Source of the DNA: Rhynchopus sp. YZ270_cl-10
Lineage: Eukaryota; Euglenozoa; Diplonemea; Diplonemida; Diplonemidae
Reading direction: 5' to 3'
DNA: 64,000 bases
NCBI GenBank assembly: GCA_964035575.1
Contig: OZ037859.1
Span: 310,001 to 374,000, forward strand
Below are positions 39,763 to 50,402 of the stretch, one piece after another. Position 1 is the first letter of the stretch. The number at the start of each line of letters is the position of its first letter. The notes below the pieces were generated by a model. The model did no database searches, was not told where the DNA came from, and was given only the letters and a program-made list of their open reading frames with translations. A program made the position numbers and the translations under genes.

Positions 39763-42700
39763 CCCGCCTCACTGCTCCAACTCCATAATTCACAGGAACG
39801 CAGAGATGTCGAACAACGCTCTGCCAGCATGACGACATCCTCCACCTCAAGTTCGTCGTAGGAGCCAAGAACGAGGCGACCGCCCCGTCTGCTATACCGC
39901 CACCCTGTCAGGTCCCAGAAGGAAGCAGAGGACGACAGCCACCTTCTGTCTGCAGGACATTGCGTTGAGCCGCTCCCGTGTTATGGAGTTCATGTCAAGA
40001 ATAAGGGGGGAGGGGAAACTATGTTTTTATGTCCACAAAAACTGGTGTGAGAAAGAAAAATGTGGCAGGATGAAACCGAGTCTCTGGTCACCTCACCAAT
40101 AAAAGCAAGCATGAAAGGGTTTAAAAACAAATCACAGAAAGGACAAAGTAGTGAGCGCACTGTGCAGGTAACGTACGCTTGCGAAGGTAAGGGGGTGAGG
40201 GGGGTAGTGAGCTCGCGGGCACACCACAGAGGTACAAAGAAACTGAGGGCAGATCACGGTTTTGGATTCTCGAGGAGAATAACACAAACCTCTCCTTACC
40301 CCTTTCAGTCTACACATACGTATGTCACTGCTCCACCTCTGTGCAGTGCAATGAGACGAGCGTAACGTAGTTTCTTTGACTCTTCGCTTTGTTGCTATTA
40401 AATCGTGAAGTGGCCACTTCACGAGGGAATGCCTTGTGGGTAGAACGTACTGTATCTAAGAAGTCCCAAAAAGGACTGAGCCACAAGGGGTCAACTTCTT
40501 TTCTCTTTAGAAACAATGACAAATAAGATGGCCATGTTGTCCGATGGTGCCTAACATCAGCTTTCCATTTGCAAAAGAATTTATTTTCTCTCCAAAGGGA
40601 GATATTGCCAAAGAAAAGAAAGAGGGAAAAAAGTTCAAAAAATAATCCCAACGGTCTTTAAAAATGTTCTTGGGGAATAAATACAAGAAAAAGGTTGTGT
40701 TGAAAGTGCTTCGGGGGACCAATGAGGAATATCTTTTCTTTTTCACAGACATGCGCTAAAATCACATGCCAAATGACACTGTCGTTACTGTCGTTCAACA
40801 CTCAAAAAGGCAGAGTGTGCTTGCACGACAGTGCACCTTTGCCCATAAGAGATAGTAGCAGTCATGGCGTAAAAGATGACTCTGGCCCGTTTCTTCTTTG
40901 CGATGAAGATGTTACGTAATTCCACTTTGGGAACCAAGGGGAAGGAGGAAGGTGTTGAACGCGAACTGCTCGCTAAAGTTGCCTCTCTGCAGTTGGGGGG
41001 GGTCCATCAAATTGCTCAAGAAAACCATCAAAAAAATCGATGAAATCCTTCTTGGAACAAGGACAGACCTGCACAAAATCGGGGAATGTAAGGAGCACTC
41101 CCCCCCGAAAAAGACGGGGGGTGAAACGCACCTATCCCAGGGGATGTGCACAACATGCGTATCTAGCTGATCTCTAGCCCCAGCTCTCTCGACTGTGTAG
41201 CCTTCGACATTAAACAATCGCACCTGAGTCAACAAATGGTTCATTTATATGACATTCAGGTGGTTAACCCATTCTATAGTGCACTATTCATTGGAAACAA
41301 GGAAACCCTGTATTTTGAATAGAATCGAAAGAAAGCTATATTTTGCTACACAGAACGAGGTTGCTGAGTTTATTGAGAACACGTTCAACAAAAAAAATGG
41401 GGAAAAATGGTGAGAGGAAAAAGACTGAGGGGGATGGAGTCAAGTGGAAACCTTTCATTAAACTTGTAGTGGCAGAGTTCCGCAATGAAGCGCCTACCAA
41501 AATGTCAGCTGCAAGGTTCAAGGAGGAGGGGAGGGATAACAGAGGGCACGTACTTTGCCTTCTCTAAACACAGACGTGCTGGCGTCACTGCAAAAACAGC
41601 ACGATTCTCCTAGTACGTTTCTATGACATAGACAAGAAAATCACCGTTTCTAACCGGAATGCCAGTATCAAAGCAATCAAAACAAAATCAAAAAAAACTC
41701 ACTCCAAGTTTCAAATCCCAAGCTGGATTTGGACTGGAGACAAGAGAAACACCAACACCGACACTCGTAAGAAAATTCAAACTTCCATCACACCGAGCCA
41801 CACTCCCTCATAGGAGCGGACTCAGAGCCGAGCATGCTGGGAGAGAGGTCCTCCATCTGTCCAATGAAGAGCTCGTTCTCAGCCTGCTGGCGCTGCTTGC
41901 GCTGGAAGAGAACAAACGCCACAAGCCCACCCATGCACAGCGCTCCGAGAGATCCGATCACCGCGAAGAGCCATCCCATGCCCGAGTCGCTGCCCTCGCT
42001 GCTCTCCTCAGGCTTGTCGCTTGCGCCTGTGACCGCAATCGGCATCGTGCTGCCAACAGGCACAGTCATCCCACCCGAGTTGTCCGCAAGCTTCCCGCTG
42101 CCCACAGACTCCTCCATCTCAGCAACAGACTGTCCAACCTGCTCATCAGTCCCCTCAACACGGTACTCAAAGTAGTACTTCTGGTCCGAGTCCCCAGACT
42201 GCAGCACCACAGCCGCGCGTGCATCAGAGGCACCGCTTGTAGACCAGCTCTTGTCGGCAACAACAGCATGCTCCTCGGCGTGGTTATCCTCGTTCCACGA
42301 GTGTGGGATCTCCACACGCCACTGGTCCGCCACGTCGGTAGGAGGCATCTGTCCGTCCTTCGTGTACGCAGCAATCAGCGTCACCACAAGGTTCTGGGGG
42401 TTCTGCGCCAACGTGGCGGAGCCTCTGAACAGCGTCATGCGGATCCTGCGCAGCACAGCCTTCGGGTTCTCAAAGATGTCCTCAATAGCGCCCTTGACGT
42501 CCTGCTTGATCTGCTTCCACACCTTCTTTGCAGCCTTCTTCAGTTCCTGCTTGTCGAGTGTCTTCTGCTCGTGCTTGTAGTCATCTGTGCACTTCGACCC
42601 AAAGGTGTTGCAGCAGTACGTTGCCTGCACAAGGTCCATCTTCTGTGCATCGCACGTCATTGTGCAGCCCTTCTGCATCACTCGGCAGCACCACTCACGC

Positions 42701-45700
42701 TCGTCGTCCTTCGGCGCACTGCAGTCTGCGAACTTCGGCTCCGGGCACATCACATTGCTGCTGTTGCAGCAGTCCGCCTTGAATACAGCGTCCACTGTCG
42801 CGCCCGACTTGTCTGCAGCCATGCACTTCTCACGCTTGTCCTGGACCACGGTGCAGCCCTGCTTCTTGTTCTCACAGCACCACAGGCGCTGTTCGTGTGT
42901 CCATGGCGCAAGGGTGCGTGCCTCGTCACAGGTGTAGTTCGTTGGTGCCCCACACGCCATCTCCGTGCACCCAACCTTCCCGCCGTTGCACCAGCACGTG
43001 TTGCAGTCCTTCTTGAAGCGCTCTCCCTCCTTCACAACCTCCCCGTTCTCCAGCGTGCACGACTTCACACACGCCATCTCCGTGCACATCAGATCCCCGT
43101 CCATGCAGGTGCAGGTGTTGCAGTCCACAGCCGTGATCTCGTTGTGCTTCAGCGTCTTTCCGTTGTCCATCTTGCAGCTCTTCTCCTTCGTAGGGGGGCA
43201 GTACATCTGAGTGCACATCAGCATCCCGTTCGAGCACCTGCACGTGTTGCAGTCCACCTTCCCGCTGGTGCCGTGCTTGATCATGCCCGTTGAGGTCTTG
43301 CAGTCCTCACCGTCCACTGGCGGCTTCGTGTCGTTCTGGGCAGGCTTCACACACTTGTGGGTGCATGCACAGTCGTCTGCCTCACACACAAGACCAGCGT
43401 CACACTTCGCAACTTGGCAAGGGGCAGCGAAGCACTGTGCGCAAGCCGGCTTGTCAGTCGGTGCAGGACATGCCATCTTTGTGCACATCAGCATCCCGTT
43501 CGAGCACGTGCAGTTGTTGCAGTCCATACGCACAACGGCACCGTCCTTGACCAGTTCTCCTGACGCTGTCTTGCACTCCTTTGCGGGCAGGTCTGTTGGC
43601 TTCGGGATGTCTTCCTTGACGCACTGATGGCTGCAACCTCCACACCCGCTCGACACGCACTTGTAGTTGTCCTCGCACTTGGCTGTCTTGCAAGCGTCGC
43701 AGTCAGACAGAGGACCGAAGTCGCCACACTCACACTTCGCAGGGTTGTAGCACCAGCCAGCCAGAGCAATGCACATCTTCGACTCGTTGTACGGGGTGCA
43801 AGTTGCAGGTGTTGGTGGCTTCGTGTCGTTCTGGGCAGGCTTCACACACTTGTGGGTGCATGCACAGTCGTCTGCCTCACACACAAGACCAGCGTCACAC
43901 TTCGCAACTTGGCAAGGGGCAGCGAAGCACTGTGCGCAAGCCGGCTTGTCAGTCGGTGCAGGACATGCCATCTTTGTGCACATCAGCATCCCGTTCGAGC
44001 ACGTGCAGTTGTTGCAGTCCATACGCACAACGGCACCGTCCTTGACCAGTTCTCCTGACGCTGTCTTGCACTCCTTTGCGGGCAGGTCTGTTGGCTTCGG
44101 GATGTCTTCCTTGACGCACTGATGGCTGCAACCTCCACACCCGCTCGACACGCACTTGTAGTTGTCCTCGCACTTGGCTGTCTTGCAAGCGTCGCAGTCA
44201 GACAGAGGACCGAAGTCGCCACACTCACACTTCGCAGGGTTGTAGCACCAGCCAGCCAGAGCAATGCACATCTTCGACTCGTTGTACGGGGTGCAAGTTG
44301 CAGGTGTTGGTGGCTTCGTGTCGTTCTGGGCAGGCTTCACACACTTGTGGGTGCATGCACAGTCGTCTGCCTCACACACAAGACCAGCGTCACACTTCGC
44401 AACCTGGCAAGGGGCAACGAAGCACTGTGGGCAAGCCGGCTTGTCAGTCGGTGTCGGTGGCTTCGTGTCGTTCTTGGAAGGCTGCACACAGTAAGCGTTT
44501 CCAGCGGCATCCACCTCACATCCCATCGAGCAGCGCAGGGTTGCGCAGGGGTGCACGGTGGGCGCAGTCGTGTTCATCGGTGCAGGCTTCACACACTTGT
44601 GGGTGCATGCACAGTCGTCAGCCTCACACACAAGACCAGCGTCACACTTCGCAACCTGGCAAGGGGCAGCGAAACACTGTGGGCAAGCCGGCTTGTCTGT
44701 GGGCTTGTCAGTCGGTGCAGGGCACGCCATCTTTGTGCACATCAGCATCCCGTTCGAGCACGTGCAGTTGTTGCAGTCCATACGCACAACGGCACCGTCC
44801 TTGACCAGTTCTCCTGACGCTGTCTTGCACTCCTTTGCGGGCAGGTCTGTTGGCTTCGGGATGTCTTCCTTGACGCACTCGAAGTTGCAGCCGCCGCAGT
44901 AGTTCTCTTTGCATGTGAAGCCAGGCGCGCAGTCGGCAAGGTTGCACGGGTTCTCCTTGCAACGCACCTGAAGACAGGGTGCAGGGGCAGTCGTGTTCTG
45001 CACTGGTGTGGGTTTGTCGGTGGGCTTCTGGCACTTTCCGGGAAGGTCGCAGGTCGGGTCCGCACACGGGCACTCGAGACCCTCCTCACAGCGGTCGGTA
45101 GCACACGGCAGGGTGAAGCCGTTGCAGCTTGCACCCACACCAACACGCTTCACACACTCACGCACAGCGAAGTCCGCGCACTCCAGGAACGCGTTTGTGG
45201 TCGGAAGGACTGCTGTCCTGCACCACTCAGAAGCGCCGCAGTCAGCATCCGTCGTGCATCCACTCGTAACAGACGGCTTCGTGTCGTTCTGGGCAGGCTT
45301 CACACACTTGTGGGTGCATGCACAGTCGTCTGCCTCGCACACAAGACCAGCGTCACACTTCGCAACCTGGCAAGGGGCAGCGAAGCACTGTGCGCAAGCC
45401 GGCTTGTCTGTGGGCTTGTCAGTCGGTGCAGGGCACGCCATCTTTGTGCACATCAGCATCCCGTTCGAGCACGTGCAGTTGTTGCAGTCCATACGCACAA
45501 CGGCACCGTCCTTGACCAGTTCTCCTGACGCTGTCTTGCACTCCTTTGCGGGCAGGTCTGTTGGCTTCGGGATGTCTTCCTTGACGCACTGATGGCTGCA
45601 ACCTCCACACCCGCTCGACACGCACTTGTAGTTGTCCTCGCACTTGGCTGTCTTGCAAGCGTCGCAGTCAGACAGAGGACCGAAGTCGCCACACTCACAC

Positions 45701-46772
45701 TTCGCAGGGTTGTAGCACCAGCCAGCCAGAGCAATGCACATCTTCGACTCGTTGTACGGGGTGCAAGTTGCAGGTGTTGGTGGCTTCGTGTCGTTCTGGG
45801 CAGGCTTCACACACTTGTGGGTGCATGCACAGTCGTCTGCCTCGCACACAAGACCAGCGTCGCACTTCGCAACCTGGCAAGGGGCAGCGAAGCACTGTGC
45901 GCAAGCCGGCTTGTCAGTCGGTGTCGGTGGCTTCGTGTCGTTCTTGGAAGGCTGCACACAGTAAGCGTTTCCAGCGGCATCCACCTCACATCCCATCGAG
46001 CAGCGCAGGGTTGCGCAAGGGTGCACGGTGGGCGCAGTCGTGTTCATCGGTGCAGGCTTCACACACTTGTGGGTGCATGCACAGTCGTCAGCCTCACACA
46101 CAAGACCAGCGTCACACTTCGCAACTTGGCAAGGGGCAGCGAAGCACTGTGCGCAAGCCGGCTTGTCTGTGGGCTTGTCAGTCGGTGCTGGCGGCTTGGT
46201 GTCCACCGGTGTAGTTGTGTTGCCCTCCTTGACACACTGGAACGAGCATGATCCGCAGTAGTTCGAGACACACTTGAACCCGGCCTCACACTTTGTGCCT
46301 GCGGTGGAGCAGGCATCCGCACAACGCACGTAGGACATGGGCTGGCAGGAGCACAGCGAGGAGCTGTAGCACTGGTCCTTGGCACAGTCCTCTGTCTGCA
46401 AGGTGTACGGTGTGCATGTGTCCGTGACGTTTGCTGACACACACACGGCCTGCCCTGCTGCGTCCACTTCACATGCCTGCGGGCAGCGCACGCTCGCACA
46501 GGGGTCCGTCAACTGCTGTGCTGCCGCCACAGCAGCACAGAGCACCACTGGGAAAAACTTCATTGTTTCTTCTATATGTCAGTTGTGCTGTTATAGTGTG
46601 TTCCTTGGGGATGATGTGGTGTATGTGGGGATGGGGTGGGATGAAGTCACGACTCAAGTGGTAAACACATTCTTTTTCCCGAGCCCCTTCATTTGGCGCT
46701 GCTGTGCACCACACCCAGAACCGGAATGCTTCTACACCATAATGGAAATTTCACGTTTGCTGCCACTGGTCT
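39763..46772. repeat. Tandem array unit C
   Basis: Third direct repeat. It is near-identical to B up to the gene's ATG. The upstream segment 46564-46772 is recognisably homologous to the other promoters but clearly diverged, then homology stops. This marks the outer edge of the array and probably the original single-copy promoter. Confidence 0.9.
41788..46563 (-). CDS. Cys-rich type I membrane protein with pacifastin-like modules, copy C
   Basis: A 1591-residue frame that encodes the same protein as copy B; the differences I found by eye are silent. Being first in transcriptional order, it has a promoter region that is distinct from the promoters of A and B (46564-46772), so it could be regulated differently while making the same product. 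It shares the signal peptide, seven pacifastin-type modules, seven 8-Cys modules, the membrane segment and the short tail. Confidence 0.9.
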   Translation of the reverse strand: MKFFPVVLCAAVAAAQQLTDPCASVRCPQACEVDAAGQAVCVSANVTDTCTPYTLQTEDCAKDQCYSSSLCSCQPMSYVRCADACSTAGTKCEAGFKCVSNYCGSCSFQCVKEGNTTTPVDTKPPAPTDKPTDKPACAQCFAAPCQVAKCDAGLVCEADDCACTHKCVKPAPMNTTAPTVHPCATLRCSMGCEVDAAGNAYCVQPSKNDTKPPTPTDKPACAQCFAAPCQVAKCDAGLVCEADDCACTHKCVKPAQNDTKPPTPATCTPYNESKMCIALAGWCYNPAKCECGDFGPLSDCDACKTAKCEDNYKCVSSGCGGCSHQCVKEDIPKPTDLPAKECKTASGELVKDGAVVRMDCNNCTCSNGMLMCTKMACPAPTDKPTDKPACAQCFAAPCQVAKCDAGLVCEADDCACTHKCVKPAQNDTKPSVTSGCTTDADCGASEWCRTAVLPTTNAFLECADFAVRECVKRVGVGASCNGFTLPCATDRCEEGLECPCADPTCDLPGKCQKPTDKPTPVQNTTAPAPCLQVRCKENPCNLADCAPGFTCKENYCGGCNFECVKEDIPKPTDLPAKECKTASGELVKDGAVVRMDCNNCTCSNGMLMCTKMACPAPTDKPTDKPACPQCFAAPCQVAKCDAGLVCEADDCACTHKCVKPAPMNTTAPTVHPCATLRCSMGCEVDAAGNAYCVQPSKNDTKPPTPTDKPACPQCFVAPCQVAKCDAGLVCEADDCACTHKCVKPAQNDTKPPTPATCTPYNESKMCIALAGWCYNPAKCECGDFGPLSDCDACKTAKCEDNYKCVSSGCGGCSHQCVKEDIPKPTDLPAKECKTASGELVKDGAVVRMDCNNCTCSNGMLMCTKMACPAPTDKPACAQCFAAPCQVAKCDAGLVCEADDCACTHKCVKPAQNDTKPPTPATCTPYNESKMCIALAGWCYNPAKCECGDFGPLSDCDACKTAKCEDNYKCVSSGCGGCSHQCVKEDIPKPTDLPAKECKTASGELVKDGAVVRMDCNNCTCSNGMLMCTKMACPAPTDKPACAQCFAAPCQVAKCDAGLVCEADDCACTHKCVKPAQNDTKPPVDGEDCKTSTGMIKHGTSGKVDCNTCRCSNGMLMCTQMYCPPTKEKSCKMDNGKTLKHNEITAVDCNTCTCMDGDLMCTEMACVKSCTLENGEVVKEGERFKKDCNTCWCNGGKVGCTEMACGAPTNYTCDEARTLAPWTHEQRLWCCENKKQGCTVVQDKREKCMAADKSGATVDAVFKADCCNSSNVMCPEPKFADCSAPKDDEREWCCRVMQKGCTMTCDAQKMDLVQATYCCNTFGSKCTDDYKHEQKTLDKQELKKAAKKVWKQIKQDVKGAIEDIFENPKAVLRRIRMTLFRGSATLAQNPQNLVVTLIAAYTKDGQMPPTDVADQWRVEIPHSWNEDNHAEEHAVVADKSWSTSGASDARAAVVLQSGDSDQKYYFEYRVEGTDEQVGQSVAEMEESVGSGKLADNSGGMTVPVGSTMPIAVTGASDKPEESSEGSDSGMGWLFAVIGSLGALCMGGLVAFVLFQRKQRQQAENELFIGQMEDLSPSMLGSESAPMRECGSV

Positions 46773-46960
46773 CAAGGTATGCAAAAAAGGGGAGGGTACT
46801 TTTTTTTATTGTTGGTGTACTGTACCCATTCATTCGGCCGGTGTCTTTGTATATTGTGTCTCTTCCGCAGATCGCGCAAAGAAGAAAGCGTTAAGAACAA
46901 GAGAATAAAAAGGATAACGTACAACGAAAAACGAGGCAATAACAACACAGAAAAAGGTAA

Positions 46961-46992
46961 AAGATGACCCTGAGCCTCTCGCTTAGGCACCA
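46961..46992 (+). repeat. H1 hairpin repeat
   Basis: AAGATGACCCTGAGCCTCTC then GCTTAGGCACC; loop carries CTCTCG. Confidence 0.55.
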
Positions 46993-47169
46993 AAACAAAA
47001 GGTCAGGGGCGGTCCTGGTCGTCACGCTACAGAAGCGAATAAGATGGAATTGGGTCACACGCCCGTCACATCTTTGTTTGACTGAAAAAGGGGGTAAAAA
47101 GGGGAAGGAAACGTTGGTAAAAAGAGTTGAGAGTCTGTGAGACTATCCGGAAAAAAAAAGGACAGGTTA

Positions 47170-47233
47170 AAAGTGCAAACGCCTCGCCGTACACCAGCGG
47201 ACGCAGGAAGTACTCCGCGGGTTAGAATTCCGA
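47170..47233 (+). repeat. H3 hairpin repeat with tRNA-like tail
   Basis: AAGTGCAAACGCCTCGCCGT, ACACCAGCGGACGCAGG, then CCGCGGGTTAGAATTCCGA. The tail resembles a tRNA B-box (GGTTCGAATCC). Confidence 0.6.
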
Positions 47234-47396
47234 ACAAAAATTGTTTTTGCTCTCACAAGCCCAATAAAAACAAAATAGGGGGAAACCCCCTAGACTTGGA
47301 ATGGAATTCACACGCTTGATGCCATCCTGGAGGCAATTCACAGTTTTTTCTAGGACATTTTTCATTTTTGTAAAAAAAAAATCATCCGCACAAAAC

Positions 47397-48551
47397 TTAC
47401 TTCATTTGGGTTGCTAAGGTCCAGGTCCGACCGGTCATTGTGGTGTTTGCGACGGCAGTAAAGAGGATGTTTGGTGTGCCGTCGTTTGCTAGCAGCCACT
47501 GCGGACGTTCCCGACGGGTGAATACTGTGTGCGAGCCGTCTGTGAAGGTGACGTTGCACCAGGGCTGCGTGGGGGTGGAGCTGTTCCAGTTGAGGCCGTC
47601 GAGGGACCACATGGCCTGGTAGCTGCAGCCACAGTGATAGAGCATCCTGAACACCTGCATTGTGTGCGAGTAGTACAGACCGGGGTCTTCACACTGCGAT
47701 GGGTTCACAATAGGCACGGACGGCAGCACCCTCTCATACGGCCCAGCCCAATGCTGCGCAAAGGCTACCCCATTCTTCATCACATCGCTCTCCGCCTTGC
47801 TCCTTGCCTTATACACCATCAACGCTGAGCCATTCGGATAAATGTACACCGAAGGATTCGTCACAAACAGATCATCCCATGCTCCATCAGGTCCTGGTCC
47901 AAGAATTGGCCCGTCTATCTTAGTCCACGGACCATAAGGGGAGTCGGAAAAGGCCAATCCAATTTGTTGATTGCAGGTTGCTTTGGCGGGTCTGTCTTGG
48001 TCGCATCCAAGGGAAAAAGGCCCGGTGTAGGTTGTACAGTTTATTGCAGTATCGTTGACCGCCTCGGAGCCCATATAGTAGAGCAGGTAGGTCCCATTTG
48101 GGGTGCGGGTCACCACTGGGTTGAGTTTCGTGGAGTGGTCCCATAGGCCGTCGTGGGTGATGCCCAGCGGGATGTCTGTTACGGTGTATGGCCCTTCGGG
48201 TTTGTCGGAAGTGGCGTGCGCGATGATGCCGTTAGAAAGCCACTGCTGCAGAGGGCACGTTTCCGATAAAGCCGCAACGAACATATGGTATGTCCCGTCG
48301 TCTCCTAGGATAGCCTGTGCACCCCAAGTGTTCAGTACGTTTTGTGTTGAGTTCTTTGGGTCAGGGTACAACCCGCCCTCTCCAGGTAAAAAGGACGCCC
48401 CCAAGTTGAGCTCTGCACATTCCGCTCCGGTCCATCCTGTCTCGCAAACACATTGCCCTGCGATGCATTGCCCCGCGTAGTTGCAGTCAAGCGGTGTCTT
48501 GCATCCAAATACCAACACAATAGATAGCAACACTACCATTGGTCGAAGCAT
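47397..48551 (-). CDS. Secreted EGF plus GH43-like beta-propeller protein
   Basis: 384 residues. It begins with a signal peptide (MLRPMVVLLSIVLVFGC), followed by one EGF-like domain (DCNYAGQCIAGQCVCETGWT) at about residues 18-48. The remainder reads as a five-bladed propeller of the GH43/GH62/GH117 kind: repeated blades with GTYHMFVAAL, GTYLLYYMGS, GSALMVYKAR and TMQVFRMLYHCG, and aromatic-GPW motifs (GPYTV, GPWTKIDGPILG, GPYERVL). Such folds hydrolyse or bind plant and algal polysaccharides; I cannot assign all three catalytic acids. Several N-x-S/T sites fit secretion. The last codons read ATG-AAG-TAA, but GTAAGT there is also a strong donor. Splicing to 47326 would replace the end by KMASSV with stop at 47308. 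Confidence 0.75.
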   Translation of the reverse strand: MLRPMVVLLSIVLVFGCKTPLDCNYAGQCIAGQCVCETGWTGAECAELNLGASFLPGEGGLYPDPKNSTQNVLNTWGAQAILGDDGTYHMFVAALSETCPLQQWLSNGIIAHATSDKPEGPYTVTDIPLGITHDGLWDHSTKLNPVVTRTPNGTYLLYYMGSEAVNDTAINCTTYTGPFSLGCDQDRPAKATCNQQIGLAFSDSPYGPWTKIDGPILGPGPDGAWDDLFVTNPSVYIYPNGSALMVYKARSKAESDVMKNGVAFAQHWAGPYERVLPSVPIVNPSQCEDPGLYYSHTMQVFRMLYHCGCSYQAMWSLDGLNWNSSTPTQPWCNVTFTDGSHTVFTRRERPQWLLANDGTPNILFTAVANTTMTGRTWTLATQMK

Positions 48552-48782
48552 ATTTGGATAAAAAAAAATGGCGAAGTATGAAAAAAAAAAAGACGCTGAT
48601 GTGGCAGAGGAAGGTTGGGGGCATAGAGGGTGAATAACAAAAAAAAATTGGGGTAGGTGTTGTGGGCTTTACACTTGGAGAAACATTTGGGGGTAGAACT
48701 GAGGGAAATACAAAAAGAATGACTGTGTGCGGGGGTGGGGTGGAAGAGAAAAGAACGCAACGAAAAAAAAAAAAAGGTTGAT

Positions 48783-48841
48783 AGTGCAAAACGCCTCAGG
48801 GACGCAGGCACTGACACTCCGTGGGTTGAACCCCGGGTGCT
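48783..48841 (+). repeat. H3 hairpin repeat with tRNA-like tail
   Basis: AGTGCAAAACGCCTC, GGGACGCAGGCACT, then CCGTGGGTTGAACCCCGGGT. GTGC/GCAC pair; the tail can form a T-arm-like stem (CCG...CGG). Confidence 0.6.
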
Positions 48842-48907
48842 AAAAAGACAAAAAGAACAACTGGGACTATGAAATGGCCTCGTTGGGTCAAAAAAGAGAA
48901 TTTGAAA

Positions 48908-48940
48908 AGTGCAAACGCCTCATCGTAAATCGGTGGACGG
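48908..48940 (+). repeat. H3 hairpin repeat, partial
   Basis: AGTGCAAACGCCTCATCG then AAATCGGTGGACGG. Confidence 0.5.
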
Positions 48941-49152
48941 GAACAAAAGAGAATATTCAGACCTCTGAATGAAGAACAGAACGGTTTTCTTTTGTGCAGA
49001 TCTCATCTTCTCAACCCAACTTTTCCTCCCCTTCTGACATCCACAGGTGTGTCTTTAAATAAACTGTCCTGTTCTCTTGCTATACATTCGAGGCAAGGTA
49101 GGGCTGGAGAGAAATCGCTCACGAAGGCAAAATGCAAGAGAGAAAATTTGGT

Positions 49153-49184
49153 AAGATGATCCTAAGCTTGTCGCTTGGACATCT
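49153..49184 (+). repeat. H1 hairpin repeat
   Basis: AAGATGATCCTAAGC, loop TTGTC, GCTTGGACATCT; outer AGATG/CATCT pairs, inner AAGC/GCTT pairs. Confidence 0.65.
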
Positions 49185-49231
49185 CTGTACAAATATCCCT
49201 TTGATTGAAAGGATCCGGACAGTAAAGATTT

Positions 49232-49290
49232 GACTTGAAATACAAATCCCTCTCGTGAACAGTGTACCTAAGTGTACCTAAGACTTGAAT
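49232..49290 (+). repeat. H5 hairpin repeat
   Basis: GACTTGAAATACAAATCCCT, CTCGTGAACAGTGTACC, then a doubled AAGTGTACCT and GACTTG. Confidence 0.55.
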
Positions 49291-49338
49291 CGCTACACGT
49301 AACGGAATCTCAAAGCTATTTTTATTGTGCGTTCTTTT

Positions 49339-49412
49339 TTTTTTTTTTTTGATAAATTGTTGGAGTAGTGTAGTTGCTGCAGTTGCAGCAGTTGCAGCAA
49401 TCTCCACTGTTT
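49339..49412 (+). repeat. H7 repeat
   Basis: GATAAATTGTTGGAGTAGTG then TAGTT, a GCAGTT-type triplication and CAATCTCCACTGTTTTCTC. Confidence 0.6.
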
Positions 49413-50133
49413 TCTCGAAAAAAGGTAAAATTAACCTAAAAGAGCAATCTGCGGTTTTAAAAAAAAATGACGCAAGGGGGAAAAAATCGAAAACATCTCC
49501 CACAAAGAGTTGAGCGGCAGGCACCTCCCCCACGCTGTTCTTGTCAAAATGTATGCAAAGGAATGTGGCAGTACCTCTTTCGAAAGACACCTTCCATTCT
49601 CAGGCACTTTGAAAAAAATTGACAGTCCCTTATCGTAGGTTCCGTACTCAAAAATTGTTGCCTGAAAACTGGCACTGTTGTATGCACAAAGTCTCCCCCA
49701 GGGCCAAGAATAAAGTTTCCCCCCCCCCCCCTGAAAAGTGGACCCTAGCGTTTCTGCTGGCTCCACCATTTTATTTCGCATGCCAGTAATTTTTCAAATT
49801 CTAGACTTTTTTTTTTTCTGGTTATTTTTTTTCTTTCTTTTCATGAGCAGAACCAGACTGTGACCGAGCTTGGCTGTTCCAACTACGGAAGTAACCACAC
49901 AAACAGAGTGCGATACCTGACGTACTGTGAACTAATTGTGCAGTAAAGCACTTTTTCCCCCTCCGTCAATCAACACAGATTTTTTTTTTCCTTCTTCTTT
50001 CGCCTTAAATACTAGAGTGCTGACATACGGGCACCTCAGTACTCCCTCCTCCCCTTTTCTACAGTAAAACAATGAGAAACGAATGACAAAAGCGTCTTTT
50101 AAAACAAAGCGGCGTAAGGCACAAAAGGAACTA

Positions 50134-50165
50134 TGCAGGCTGTGTCTCACCTGCACACACATCCT
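50134..50165 (+). repeat. H2 repeat, diverged
   Basis: GCAGGCTGTGTCTCACCTGC then ACACACATCCT. Confidence 0.45.
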
Positions 50166-50346
50166 ACAAAATTTACAAAAAAAAATAAAAATGAAATAAA
50201 GAACAGTGGAAGATGAAGAATGGGTTTCCCTAGGGCTACTACATATTCAAAACAAAGGGTACGGAAAACATTTGAAAAAAAAAAAAAAAAAAAATAAGAG
50301 AAAAGTTTGATCACAAAACCCAAGCCTTTCAGGGCTCAGGTCACCG

Positions 50347-50402
50347 TACAACTTGGGTGTTTAGTGGAAACACCCGAGGATAAACTCCACTATCTTTTTG
50401 AA
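50347..50402 (+). repeat. H6 repeat
   Basis: CAACTTGGGTGTTTAGTGGA then AACACCCGAGGATAAACTCC and ACTATCTTTTT. An inner GTGTTT/AAACAC-type stem is added. Confidence 0.5.

Larger units (their letters stand above)
46773..47396. other. Intergenic with H1 and H3 repeats
   Basis: No independent gene. It holds an H1 copy, an H3 copy with tRNA-like tail, and the likely 3' end of the GH43-like gene, including a possible last mini-exon at 47308-47326. Confidence 0.55.

Noticed and set aside
47170-47233. tRNA gene
   Set aside because: Only a T-arm-like tail is present; no acceptor stem, D-arm or anticodon arm can be drawn.
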